Source: a bacterium
GTDB taxonomy: Bacteria; Patescibacteriota; Minisyncoccia; Phycocordibacterales; UBA5272
Assembly: GCA_023267535.1 (NCBI GenBank)
Contig: JAHFNC010000002.1
Location: 183,426 to 227,566 of the forward strand
Direction of reading: 5' to 3'
Length of the DNA stretch: 44,141 bases
Numbering within the stretch: position 1 is the stretch's first letter; each line of letters begins with the position of its first letter. The notes under the pieces are model-generated. The model made no database searches, had not been told where the DNA came from, and was given only the letters and a program-made list of their open reading frames with translations. The translations under genes were made by a program, and so were the position numbers. Shown here piece by piece: positions 36,406 through 44,141 of the stretch.

Positions 36406-36831
36406 ATGAATAGTGAAAAAACAGCCAAAACTTCTAGAGTTGATATTTTTAAATACAACATACCGTGTCCAAATTGTGGTCTTAATCCACCGCTTATCAT
36501 GTGGGGCTTTGTTCAAACTTTTCCAGAAGGACACACCAAAGGCGCTTATTGGGAAGGTGAAGAAATAGAAAAATGCTTGATAATGTGTCCAAATCATAAT
36601 TGCAAAGACGGGGAAAAGACGGCCACAAAAGTTGTTGATCTAAAAATACCAGAAAAAGATAGAAATTTTATTTTTAACTTCATAAGTGACGCAACCAAAA
36701 TGGAAGAAGATAAGATTCGTCATTTTTTCATCGGTGGATATTACACAAAATGCGGAAACGAACCTATCGTTTTGATGGGTTTATCTAGAGATTCTTTTGC
36801 AAGAAACAAAACCGCACAGGTTTCCTTTTAG
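36406..36831 (+). CDS. Hypothetical protein with CxxC and CPNHNC clusters
   Basis: PCPNCGLNPP ... IMCPNHNCKDG; terminator downstream. Confidence 0.65.
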   Translation: MNSEKTAKTSRVDIFKYNIPCPNCGLNPPLIMWGFVQTFPEGHTKGAYWEGEEIEKCLIMCPNHNCKDGEKTATKVVDLKIPEKDRNFIFNFISDATKMEEDKIRHFFIGGYYTKCGNEPIVLMGLSRDSFARNKTAQVSF

Positions 36832-36843
36832 AGTTTTTCAAAT

Positions 36844-36877
36844 AAAAACACCCAGAGATTTTCTCGGGTGTTTTTTT
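36844..36877 (+). terminator. Intrinsic terminator
   Basis: AACACCCAGAGA-TTT-TCTCGGGTGTT-TTTTT. Confidence 0.85.
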
Positions 36878-36889
36878 GTTTCTAACAGA

Positions 36890-37411
36890 CTATTTTCTTT
36901 GTTTGAATAATCTTGGTAATACATATCTATCAAGACCATAATATCCAGCAGTTCTCCAAGCAAGAAGAAGGAAGATTTCAATTAGCGTCATAATAGGGTT
37001 AATACTTGCTGTTCCTGCGAAAAGGAAATTGAAATTCATAACCATTCCGAAAAATGATGATACTCCAACCAAAACTCCAAAGATTAAAGCTACTCCAACT
37101 GCCAATTCCCCGTAAGTAACTAAATAAGAAAATAAAACAGTATGATTTAGAGCGAAGTTTTGTATAAAATAAGCGTACCAACCAGAGACATCCGGATGAG
37201 CACCAGTTGTTTTGGCAAGGGATCCTTTTAAAAATCCAGTTAAAGCCACTCCTGTTTGGCTTCCAATCCAAACAGGGCTAAACATTTTTTCACTTGCTGC
37301 TAAAACCCACTCATAACCAATATATATTCTTAATATAAGCCATAGTGGTGCTAACGAATAATTACCGAATAAATAAGTTGCAATTCTTGAATGTTGTATT
37401 TTTGTTTGCAT
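36890..37411 (-). CDS. DoxX-family membrane protein
   Basis: LAPLWLILRIYIGYEWVLAASEKM, TYGELAVGVALIFGVLVGVSSFFGMVMNFNFLFAGT. Confidence 0.82.
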   Translation of the reverse strand: MQTKIQHSRIATYLFGNYSLAPLWLILRIYIGYEWVLAASEKMFSPVWIGSQTGVALTGFLKGSLAKTTGAHPDVSGWYAYFIQNFALNHTVLFSYLVTYGELAVGVALIFGVLVGVSSFFGMVMNFNFLFAGTASINPIMTLIEIFLLLAWRTAGYYGLDRYVLPRLFKQRK

Positions 37412-37465
37412 TATTATAGTTTACTATAATAAAACTTGATTTTTGTAAATAATACACAGGAAGGG

Positions 37466-38488
37466 TTATTTGTAATTATTAGTCACTTCGTCATAAATCA
37501 GAGAAGATATTTTTTGTGCCAAGGACTCAAGGACCTTTATATTGTTAACATTTCCTTTGGTCATAACACATAAAATGTATGGGTTATTCGTATAATAAAC
37601 TATACCGCAATCATGGAATTCATATGTTGATATTTTATTATCACCATACTTGTATTCTCTTTCTCCAAATTTATGAGAAATATTTATATCCGTAGGAAGA
37701 TTACTTCTTAGACCATTTTTAAAATCAGCTTTGGACAACAAGGAGAGTGCCTTTTCTGATAAAACAGGGTCTAAATAGCTTGAATTAAACAACACTCTAA
37801 AAAATAAAGAGTATTGTTTGGTGGAAATAAAATCCTCAGTGGAAGGATCTTCGTTGAAAGAAATTCCTAAATCAGAAAAAACATCGTTAAGCGCTCTTTT
37901 ATCTATATTATTGAAAAGTAAAACAGTTGCATCGTTATCGGAATAAATAATCATTCTTTTTATTAAATCGTCGACAGTGTAAGTGTTTCCGCGCTTTATA
38001 ACTTCGTCCGGTTTGATTATTTCATCCGAGTTGTAATCTTCAGTTAAATTATCATTTGTAATTTCTTTACTTAAAATACTGGGGTCATTTTCGGCCATTT
38101 TATAATAGGCAATCATTATCGGAACTTTAAGTAAACTTCCTGGAGAAAATTTGTCATTTTCATTTACTCCCGTCCAACGACCGTTATTTAAATCTCTAAA
38201 ATAAATAGAAACATCTTGAATGTTGCCAGATTCAGAGTTTTGGTTTATCAAATCTCTTAATTTAGTTTCCATACTTTTATACTCTAAAAATTCTTTTTTA
38301 TCGCCAACTTCAAAAGCAAGAAGAGGCCTAGTAAATACATAAGAATTATTACTTCGAGTTATTTTAGTTATTTTAGGTTCTTGTCCTGCATTTTGTGCAA
38401 TGTTTATCAAATAGCCCGCCACTCCTCCCAAAATAAAAAACACCGCCACAGCTGTGTGAACTTTTCTTTCAGTAATAAGCTTTTTCAT
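37466..38488 (-). CDS. Class A beta-lactamase-like serine hydrolase
   Basis: SPGSLLKVPIMIAYY (SxxK), MIIYSDNDAT (SDN), HKFGE (KTG-like). Start at MKKLITER preferred over 38542. Confidence 0.78.
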   Translation of the reverse strand: MKKLITERKVHTAVAVFFILGGVAGYLINIAQNAGQEPKITKITRSNNSYVFTRPLLAFEVGDKKEFLEYKSMETKLRDLINQNSESGNIQDVSIYFRDLNNGRWTGVNENDKFSPGSLLKVPIMIAYYKMAENDPSILSKEITNDNLTEDYNSDEIIKPDEVIKRGNTYTVDDLIKRMIIYSDNDATVLLFNNIDKRALNDVFSDLGISFNEDPSTEDFISTKQYSLFFRVLFNSSYLDPVLSEKALSLLSKADFKNGLRSNLPTDINISHKFGEREYKYGDNKISTYEFHDCGIVYYTNNPYILCVMTKGNVNNIKVLESLAQKISSLIYDEVTNNYK

Positions 38489-38519
38489 AAAATGATTATA
38501 ACAAATAGATGATATAGGT

Positions 38520-38684
38520 CTATTGACCGTAAGTATAACCAATCCAAATACCTAAAAATCCACCAATAGCAGAAAATATCACAGGAGTAACAGAAAACAG
38601 ACTAGCCCCCCAAAGAGATGGAACAAATTGACCGACGACTGACCCCACAGATAAACCCACCCAAATTGCTGTTTTTCTATCCAT
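38520..38684 (-). CDS. Small Gly-rich membrane protein (54 aa), below ORF-track cutoff
   Basis: MDRKTAIWVGLSVGSVVGQFVPSLWGASLFSVTPVIFSAIGGFLGIWIGYTYGQ. Confidence 0.65.
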   Translation of the reverse strand: MDRKTAIWVGLSVGSVVGQFVPSLWGASLFSVTPVIFSAIGGFLGIWIGYTYGQ

Positions 38685-38700
38685 ATTTTTTAATTATACA

Positions 38701-39198
38701 TCAATGAGCTTTAATATAATTATTTTTCCTATGTCTGTATTCGTGTAAAGTTAACCAAATAATTACAACATCAAAAATTGTAAATAATAATAACCATATT
38801 GAGTGAGTAAAGTAATATCTATATAGCTGATATATGATGAATAAACTAAAAACAATAATAGAGGCTGGATATGCCCACAGCTTCTTTCTGAAAAGGCCAA
38901 TAATCAAAAACAATTTTATAATTCCATGGCTGAGTAAATATAAAGCTATAAAATGTTGTGAGTTTGTTGAAAAGCTATTACTATTATTTATCAAATAATG
39001 GGCAATTAAATCTTTAGGATCTTCACTTAACTCTTCTTGAGTTAAAGAAAGAACGGCGCTTACTATGAATGTTTTATTAATAATAAATATCAAAATTCCA
39101 CCCATTATTTCTAAAATAGAATGAATACCTTTAAGTATTATACTGACCTCAAAAGCGAAGAATATTTTGTCTTCTTTAGAAACAAGTTTCATTTTCAT
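38701..39198 (-). CDS. DUF2127-like membrane protein
   Basis: FEVSIILKGIHSILEIMGGILIF ... HGIIKLFLIIGLFRKKLWAYPASIIVF. Confidence 0.7.
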   Translation of the reverse strand: MKMKLVSKEDKIFFAFEVSIILKGIHSILEIMGGILIFIINKTFIVSAVLSLTQEELSEDPKDLIAHYLINNSNSFSTNSQHFIALYLLSHGIIKLFLIIGLFRKKLWAYPASIIVFSLFIIYQLYRYYFTHSIWLLLFTIFDVVIIWLTLHEYRHRKNNYIKAH

Positions 39199-39272
39199 TA
39201 GTTTATCCTATCATTTAGACAAATAAAAAGTAACTAGAATAACTAAGGTACAACAGTTCTTATCTTTACAGA

Positions 39273-39413
39273 TTATATTCCACGAATAAGTCTAATAAGA
39301 ATCATGATGATGGCAATCACCAAAAGAACATGAATGAAGCTACCGATAGTGTATCCAGTCACAATGCCTAGAAGCCAAAGTATTATAAGTATTATTGCAA
39401 TTGTAGTAAGCAT
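39273..39413 (-). CDS. lmo0937-like small membrane protein (46 aa), copy 1
   Basis: MLTTIAIILIILWLLGIVTGYTIGSFIHVLLVIAIIMILIRLIRGI. Confidence 0.8.
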   Translation of the reverse strand: MLTTIAIILIILWLLGIVTGYTIGSFIHVLLVIAIIMILIRLIRGI

Positions 39414-39472
39414 ATATTTTATTTAATTTAGTCAAACCTTAGTAATCTGTCTTAACAGTCCGTAAGGTTAAT

Positions 39473-39500
39473 GACGTTTAAATACCTATAAATCTTACAA
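39473..39500 (-). promoter_or_regulatory. ECF-like promoter P2 (toward lmo0937-like copy 1)
   Basis: Minus strand TTGTAAG-N17-CGTC. Confidence 0.6.
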
Positions 39501-39510
39501 TAACAGAGTT

Positions 39511-39537
39511 TTGTAAGCTTTTGTAATTTCAAACGTC
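39511..39537 (+). promoter_or_regulatory. ECF-like promoter P1 (toward CDS 39568)
   Basis: TTGTAAG-N16-CGTC. Confidence 0.65.
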
Positions 39538-39567
39538 GTGCATATTAACAGGGAGTAATTCTAGACC

Positions 39568-40029
39568 ATGAAAAAATTAACTACACTAATCAAACAAAAA
39601 AATTTCATTCTGATATCAGGAATGGTTATGCTGACTCCTTTCGCATATGGGAAAAGCCAAAACACTCAGTTTACGGGACAAGAAAAAGCAATTACCAGTC
39701 TTGCGTCAACTACAGATATTGTGACTGAGAGCCCTGCTGTAAGTGTAGAGTTTATGCCAACAGAAAAAGTCAGGATGGGGAAAATAAAAAGTATAGATGA
39801 TAAAAATAATTCATTTGTAATACAAATTGGTAATCGGTCATTGTACGTGGAAAATACTGCAACTACCTCATTTTATTTAGGTGGAGGGGAAAGTTCTAGT
39901 TTAAATGAAATGGCTATTGATATGAAGGTCTATGTTTTTGGGTACATTAAAAGCGATGATTCTGCGATGTTAGCAACAAAGGTTGTGATAGCTAACAAAA
40001 TAATCTATCCTCAAAGAAAGGTAAGATGA
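39568..40029 (+). CDS. Secreted DUF5666-like protein
   Basis: N-terminal signal; RMGKIKSIDDKNNSFVIQIGNRSLYVENTATTSF ... DMKVYVFGYIKSDDSAMLATKVVI. Confidence 0.65.
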   Translation: MKKLTTLIKQKNFILISGMVMLTPFAYGKSQNTQFTGQEKAITSLASTTDIVTESPAVSVEFMPTEKVRMGKIKSIDDKNNSFVIQIGNRSLYVENTATTSFYLGGGESSSLNEMAIDMKVYVFGYIKSDDSAMLATKVVIANKIIYPQRKVR

Positions 40030-40057
40030 CGTCGTGCCGTTTTGAATTAATTTATTA

Positions 40058-41320
40058 TTAATCATTTCTCCCGTCTATGATTCTGTTTTCTTGCCTCCTT
40101 TCTTCATTTCTATTGTTTTCTGTTTTAGGGGTGTTGTTTATTGCAGGAGTTGTTGGATTTATTACATTGTTGTTTTCCGTTTTGGTTTCTACTTTTATTA
40201 CTTTAGTATCTTCTTTGTTTTCTGTTTTAGGGGTGTTGTTTATTGCAGGAGTTGTTGGATTTATTACGTTATTAGGTGTGGTTGTTGCAGATTGAGTATT
40301 TGTATTTGTTGCTGCTTCCGTATTTTTTATTTTTAATCCGTCTTCAATAGATGTCTTAGCTTCTTCTCCTTTACTGTTTGAATTTTTTAAATCTATAAAA
40401 GCTTCTGGATAATTTCCTTCTTGTTTGTGTTTATCAGCTTGATTTAACAATTGTTCAGCCTGTTTTACAGTTGTGCTGGAGTCGTTAATTATTGCTTGGT
40501 GAAATTTATCAGAATCTCCTAAATTTCCTTTTGATTTTTCTATACTATTATGAACATCTTTAATAATTACTTTTACAGCGGAAGCTTGTCCTTCAAACAA
40601 TTTATCAGACTTTTTATTAGAACTAGAATCCGAAACTATATTTTTACTTGTTGTGCTGGTGGACTCAGTTTGTTCGGTAATATTAGGACTTTGTTTAACA
40701 TTTTGGATAATGGTTTGTTTAAAATCGTTAATTTCATTTTTATTTGAAGATGGCGTTTGTCCTTCTATTATGTCCATGATACGCATGTGGGCATTTATTT
40801 TTGCATTAAATTCAAGCTTAAGTTGCTCATTGCCCATAGTTGATGTAGACACTTCATTTATTACTGTTGCAAAAGCTTGTGAGCTCTCTTTAAATTTATT
40901 TTCCAAATCATTTTTTGTGTTGGTGTTTAATTTTCCACTTAAGGCCAAAGTTTCCGCTTCGACTAAACGTCTAGTTGCTTTTATTATTTCAAATTGAGCT
41001 TTTTCTTCTGGAGTGTTATTAAGTAATCCGTATAACGGCTCTATTATATTTATTTTGCTTGCGTAAAGAAGGTCTCCAGGGACAGACTTTTCTGCTCCAT
41101 AAATAAACAGTTTTCCTCCAAGTGAAAGGAAAACCACCGCGCTTAAAGCGTAAAGAATTTTTCTGTTGTGTTGAACTATTTTATGGAAAATAACAAGACC
41201 ATTATATGGCGACGGTATTGGTGTAGCCATAACATTTCTCCTAATAGTCTCTTTTTCATGTTCTGATAGAGCAATATTTTTAAAATCTTCTATTCCTTTG
41301 TTAAATCTTTTTTCTTTCAT
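40058..41320 (-). CDS. DUF5667-domain membrane protein with repetitive C-terminus, putative anti-sigma partner
   Basis: TM, then KSVPGDLLYASKINIIEPLYGLLNNTPEEKAQFEIIKATRRLVEAETLALSGKLNTN; paralogous to 9095-10045. Confidence 0.75.
   Translation of the reverse strand: MKEKRFNKGIEDFKNIALSEHEKETIRRNVMATPIPSPYNGLVIFHKIVQHNRKILYALSAVVFLSLGGKLFIYGAEKSVPGDLLYASKINIIEPLYGLLNNTPEEKAQFEIIKATRRLVEAETLALSGKLNTNTKNDLENKFKESSQAFATVINEVSTSTMGNEQLKLEFNAKINAHMRIMDIIEGQTPSSNKNEINDFKQTIIQNVKQSPNITEQTESTSTTSKNIVSDSSSNKKSDKLFEGQASAVKVIIKDVHNSIEKSKGNLGDSDKFHQAIINDSSTTVKQAEQLLNQADKHKQEGNYPEAFIDLKNSNSKGEEAKTSIEDGLKIKNTEAATNTNTQSATTTPNNVINPTTPAINNTPKTENKEDTKVIKVETKTENNNVINPTTPAINNTPKTENNRNEERRQENRIIDGRND
40113..40165. 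repeat. 53-bp direct repeat, copy A (second copy 40215-40267)
   Basis: ttgttttctgttttaggggtgttgtttattgcaggagttgttggatttattac at both positions, offset 102 bp; encodes NNVINPTTPAINNTPKTEN. Confidence 0.9.
40215..40267. repeat. 53-bp direct repeat, copy B
   Basis: Identical to 40113-40165. Confidence 0.9.
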
Positions 41321-41322
41321 AG

Positions 41323-41862
41323 TTATTTAGATGGTGAGATTACTCCAAGTTTTTTTCTCAACTCATCCATACCTCTTGTTATGCGAACAGAAGCTAGATT
41401 CGGAGTTATTTTTAAAAGTTTGGCAATCTCTTGTGGCAACATATCCTCTATTAGTCGTAAATACAGTATTTCTTGATATTGTGGTTCCATTTCTCCTATC
41501 ACATCAATTACTTCTCTTATTTCGGCAGAAAACTGAATCCTTTTATAGGAAGTAGAATCAACTAGATAAGAAGAGGAATTATCATTGTCGTCGCCATCCC
41601 CAAAAACTGATTCAATCGAAAGTGACTTCTTTTTTCTATACCAATCTATTATTAAATTTCGAGTAATGGTAAATAAAAATGCTTTTGGGTGATTTATTTG
41701 CTTTTGTGTCATAAGAGCTTTCCAAAGTCTAATAAATGTATCTTGAACTATATCTAATGCCTGTTCGCGATTTGAGGTGCGAAGAAAAGCGTAACGGAAG
41801 ATGGAATCTGATTCCCGCTCATAGATTTCTGTGAACATTTTCTCCGCTTCTTTAATCTCCAT
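41323..41862 (-). CDS. ECF-type RNA polymerase sigma factor (copy 2)
   Basis: ESDSIFRYAFLRTSNREQALDIVQDTFIRLWKAL, MEPQYQEILYLRLIEDMLPQEIAKLLKITPNLASVRITRGMDELRKKL. Confidence 0.92.
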   Translation of the reverse strand: MEIKEAEKMFTEIYERESDSIFRYAFLRTSNREQALDIVQDTFIRLWKALMTQKQINHPKAFLFTITRNLIIDWYRKKKSLSIESVFGDGDDNDNSSSYLVDSTSYKRIQFSAEIREVIDVIGEMEPQYQEILYLRLIEDMLPQEIAKLLKITPNLASVRITRGMDELRKKLGVISPSK

Positions 41863-41924
41863 AGGTCATGACGAATTAGTTGGCACATTATTACTTAGAA
41901 CTTTATAAAAGCTGTTTTTCTCTT

Positions 41925-41951
41925 GTGAAAGATTGTATTTTTTGATTCGTC
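41925..41951 (+). promoter_or_regulatory. ECF-like promoter P3 (toward msrA)
   Basis: GTGAAAG-N16-CGTC(TA). Confidence 0.6.
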
Positions 41952-42100
41952 TATCATTAGTAGTGTGATTTCGCGTGTAGATTAGCAATTTTCTGGCGAA
42001 GTCCCGTTACTAATATTATTCCATTTAATAACATTGAGTGACCGTTGTCAATTAAAAATCTTGTTCCGCTTTGACTTTGATTTCAATTAAAACCAAAAAC

Positions 42101-42655
42101 ATGAAAACAAATAATAACGAAATAAAAACAGTTTATTTTGGAGGGGGATGCTTTTGGTGTACAGAGGCTGTCTTTAAAGATGTTAAAGGAGTTATTTCGG
42201 TTACTCCTGGATATGGAGGAGGTGTGACAGAATATCCTTCTTACGACGATGTCAGCGAAGATACTACTGGACACGCAGAAGTCATTCGCATTAGATATGA
42301 CCCAGAGCTTATTTCTTTTCGTACTTTGCTTATATTGTTTTTTGCCACTCACAATCCAACAACTCTCAATAGACAAGGAAGTGATATTGGCACACGATAT
42401 CGTTCAATTATTTTCTACACCAACATACATCAGAAGGAAGAAGCTTACAAATTGATTGACGAAATCAATGATTCGGAGGAATTCGAAGGGCCCGTTGTTA
42501 CGGAGGTGGTTCCCTTTGTGAATTTTTACGAAGCCGAAGGTTATCATAAAAACTACTTTGCTAAAAATCAAAGAAGTATGTATTGCCAAGTAATTATAAA
42601 TCCTAAATTAGATAAAGTTCATAAAGAATTTTCTAGTTTATTTATTACAAATTAA
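42101..42655 (+). CDS. msrA: Peptide-methionine (S)-S-oxide reductase
   Basis: YFGGGCFWCTEAVF, GYGGG, GHAEVIRIRYDP. Start at ATG 42101 preferred over TTG 42071. Confidence 0.95.
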   Translation: MKTNNNEIKTVYFGGGCFWCTEAVFKDVKGVISVTPGYGGGVTEYPSYDDVSEDTTGHAEVIRIRYDPELISFRTLLILFFATHNPTTLNRQGSDIGTRYRSIIFYTNIHQKEEAYKLIDEINDSEEFEGPVVTEVVPFVNFYEAEGYHKNYFAKNQRSMYCQVIINPKLDKVHKEFSSLFITN

Positions 42656-42670
42656 TCTTGTAAAAACAAC

Positions 42671-43144
42671 ATGAAAAACACCCAAATAAAAAATATACAA
42701 TCTACAAAAGAAAATTATGAAGATATTAGTCTAAAATATATTTTGAGTGATGAACAGTTTGCTGTTACTCAATACGGTGCTACGGAAACACCTTTTAACA
42801 ACGCCTTTTGGAACAATAAGGCTGAAGGGATTTACGTTGACGTTATTTCCGGCGAACCCCTTTTTTCTTCTATTGATAAATATGACTCCGGAACTGGTTG
42901 GCCATCTTTTAAAAAGCCAATAGAAGATGGAGCCGTGGTTGAAAAAGAAAACAAAAACTCAATAGGTTTGGGTGTGGAAGTTAGAAGCAGATTTGCTGAT
43001 TCACACCTTGGTCATGTTTTTAAAGATGGGCCAAAGCCGACAGGAAGACGATATTGTATAAATTCAGCTGCACTTTGCTTTATTCCAAAAGACAAACTAA
43101 TTGAAGAGGGATATGAAAAATATCTAAAATTATTTAAGAAATAA
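42671..43144 (+). CDS. msrB: Peptide-methionine (R)-S-oxide reductase
   Basis: YDSGTGWPSFKKPI, EVRSRFADSHLGHVFKDGPKPTGRRYCINSAAL. Confidence 0.95.
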   Translation: MKNTQIKNIQSTKENYEDISLKYILSDEQFAVTQYGATETPFNNAFWNNKAEGIYVDVISGEPLFSSIDKYDSGTGWPSFKKPIEDGAVVEKENKNSIGLGVEVRSRFADSHLGHVFKDGPKPTGRRYCINSAALCFIPKDKLIEEGYEKYLKLFKK

Positions 43145-43154
43145 AAATTTATTG

Positions 43155-43601
43155 TTAATGAACTTTTGATTTGTGATATTTCTTTTCTAGAATTTTCTCC
43201 CAGTCTCTAGGAGAAATAATATTATCAAAAAGCGGATATTGCATTTTAGTTTCTTTTTCGTGGTGGCTCGTTAAGGCACGTCTGAAATGAGTCATCAGTT
43301 GTGTAAGTTGTTTCTCATCTTCCTTTTCTTTAGCAACCTTCACTTTACCTAACAGTTGAGCGATTTTTTCGTGGTCACTACTCATTACAGTGGTCGGACC
43401 TTTGCCTTTTTCTATACCTAAATATTTATTAAAAATAGGAGAAATAATTTCGTCTTCAAGTTTTATGTGAGTAAAAAGGTCATCGCTAAACTTTCTTAAA
43501 ATTCTTTTTGATTTCTTTTTATTTTGTTCAGTCTCCAAATCAGCCCAAAGTTTGTCCAGATGCGCATGTTCCAATTTCATAAATTCTGAAATTTTTTTCA
43601 T
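43155..43601 (-). CDS. Hemerythrin (HHE) domain protein
   Basis: EHAHLDKLWADLE, HIKLEDEIISPIF, SSDHEKIAQLL, HHEKETKMQYPLFD. Start at MKKISEF preferred over 43676. Confidence 0.85.
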   Translation of the reverse strand: MKKISEFMKLEHAHLDKLWADLETEQNKKKSKRILRKFSDDLFTHIKLEDEIISPIFNKYLGIEKGKGPTTVMSSDHEKIAQLLGKVKVAKEKEDEKQLTQLMTHFRRALTSHHEKETKMQYPLFDNIISPRDWEKILEKKYHKSKVH

Positions 43602-43719
43602 GTTTATTTCGTTGTTGTGTTCGAATTTTAATTCTTTCGAACCTTTAGATAACCGAATAGTACTACCATATGACAATATTGTCTAGCACCACAAAAAAAG
43701 CGAGATATCATTTTTCGTT

Positions 43720-43884
43720 TTAATGAAGATTAATTCCACGAATAAGATTTATAAGTATGACAATAAAAGCCAAAAACAAAAGGACATTTATACTCATAAG
43801 ACTACCAAAAACGTGCCCAGTTTCTATTCCGGTTGCTATTCCAAAAAACCAAAAGATGATTAATGCGATTGCAATTGAAAGCAT
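43720..43884 (-). CDS. lmo0937-like small membrane protein (54 aa), copy 2
   Basis: MLSIAIALIIFWFFGIATGIETGHVFGSLMSINVLLFLAFIVILINLIRGINLH, similar to copy 1. Confidence 0.78.
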   Translation of the reverse strand: MLSIAIALIIFWFFGIATGIETGHVFGSLMSINVLLFLAFIVILINLIRGINLH

Positions 43885-43967
43885 ATTTTATTACATTAAA
43901 ATTAAAAGTAGCGCACATAATCTAGATATAACACAAAAGTCTTTCGTGTCGACCGTCAGTGCATGGT

Positions 43968-43993
43968 GACGTATGAAAAGCTAGAGTCTTACA
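43968..43993 (-). promoter_or_regulatory. ECF-like promoter P4 (toward lmo0937-like copy 2)
   Basis: Minus strand TGTAAG-N16-CGTC. Confidence 0.62.
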
Positions 43994-44004
43994 GATTTTT
44001 CCTT

Positions 44005-44031
44005 TTGTAAGCCTATTTAACCTTAATCGTC
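44005..44031 (+). promoter_or_regulatory. ECF-like promoter P5 (toward truncated CDS at 44108)
   Basis: TTGTAAG-N16-CGTC(TA). Confidence 0.62.
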
Positions 44032-44107
44032 TAATACTAGTGTGGTATTAATTATTCAAATTATTTGGATAATTAGGTCGTTTAACAATCTTAAGAAAAT
44101 AATTACA

Positions 44108-44141
44108 ATGAAAAAGAAAATATTAAAAAATAGTTCAAGAA
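44108..44141 (+). CDS. Start of a CDS truncated by the window edge (MKKKILKNSSR...)
   Basis: ATG with lysine-rich start downstream of promoter P5; frame open to the edge. Confidence 0.45.
   Translation, partial: MKKKILKNSSR

Noticed and set aside
41863-41890. Possible autoregulatory CGTC site just upstream of sigma copy 2
   Set aside because: CGTC is present on the minus strand, but it lies only about 10 nt from the start codon and has no TGTAAG-like -35 at 16-17 nt.
1-44141. CRISPR arrays, rRNA genes, transposases or prophage modules
   Set aside because: No regularly spaced repeat array, rRNA-like sequence, or transposase/integrase/terminase-like protein was seen.

Overview
AT-rich, gene-dense bacterial window. 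Small proteins, a minimal gene set and the type IV pilus/DUF5667/DoxX/lmo0937 repertoire suggest a CPR/Patescibacteria (Parcubacteria-like) genome; this is inference from gene content only. Recognisable content: prfB with a shortened N-terminus, ftsE-ftsX, a PIF1-like helicase, a sortase beside an LPNTG-anchored ice-binding-like protein, two ECF sigma/DUF5667 cassettes, a DEAD-box helicase, a GGDEF protein, a five-gene glycerate-to-pyruvate operon with a minimal pyruvate kinase, serS, dus, a type IV pilus operon bracketed by a response regulator and a histidine kinase, a short dnaX, DoxX, a class A beta-lactamase-like hydrolase, msrA-msrB and a hemerythrin. There are two tRNA genes, Gln(CTG) and Ala(TGC). 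Two signals stand out. (1) Both tRNA genes are followed by the same composite element: an A/T-rich hairpin, then an inverted copy of that tRNA's own 3' end, interrupted in the T-arm by a 25-nt hairpin. The two hairpins differ at only four positions, and these form two compensatory base-pair swaps. (2) Five promoter-like sites of the form TGTAAG/TGAAAG-N16(17)-CGTC flank the second ECF sigma cassette, two pairs of them divergent, which suggests a local sigma regulon. All calls come from reading the sequence and the supplied ORF track; no database searches were run.
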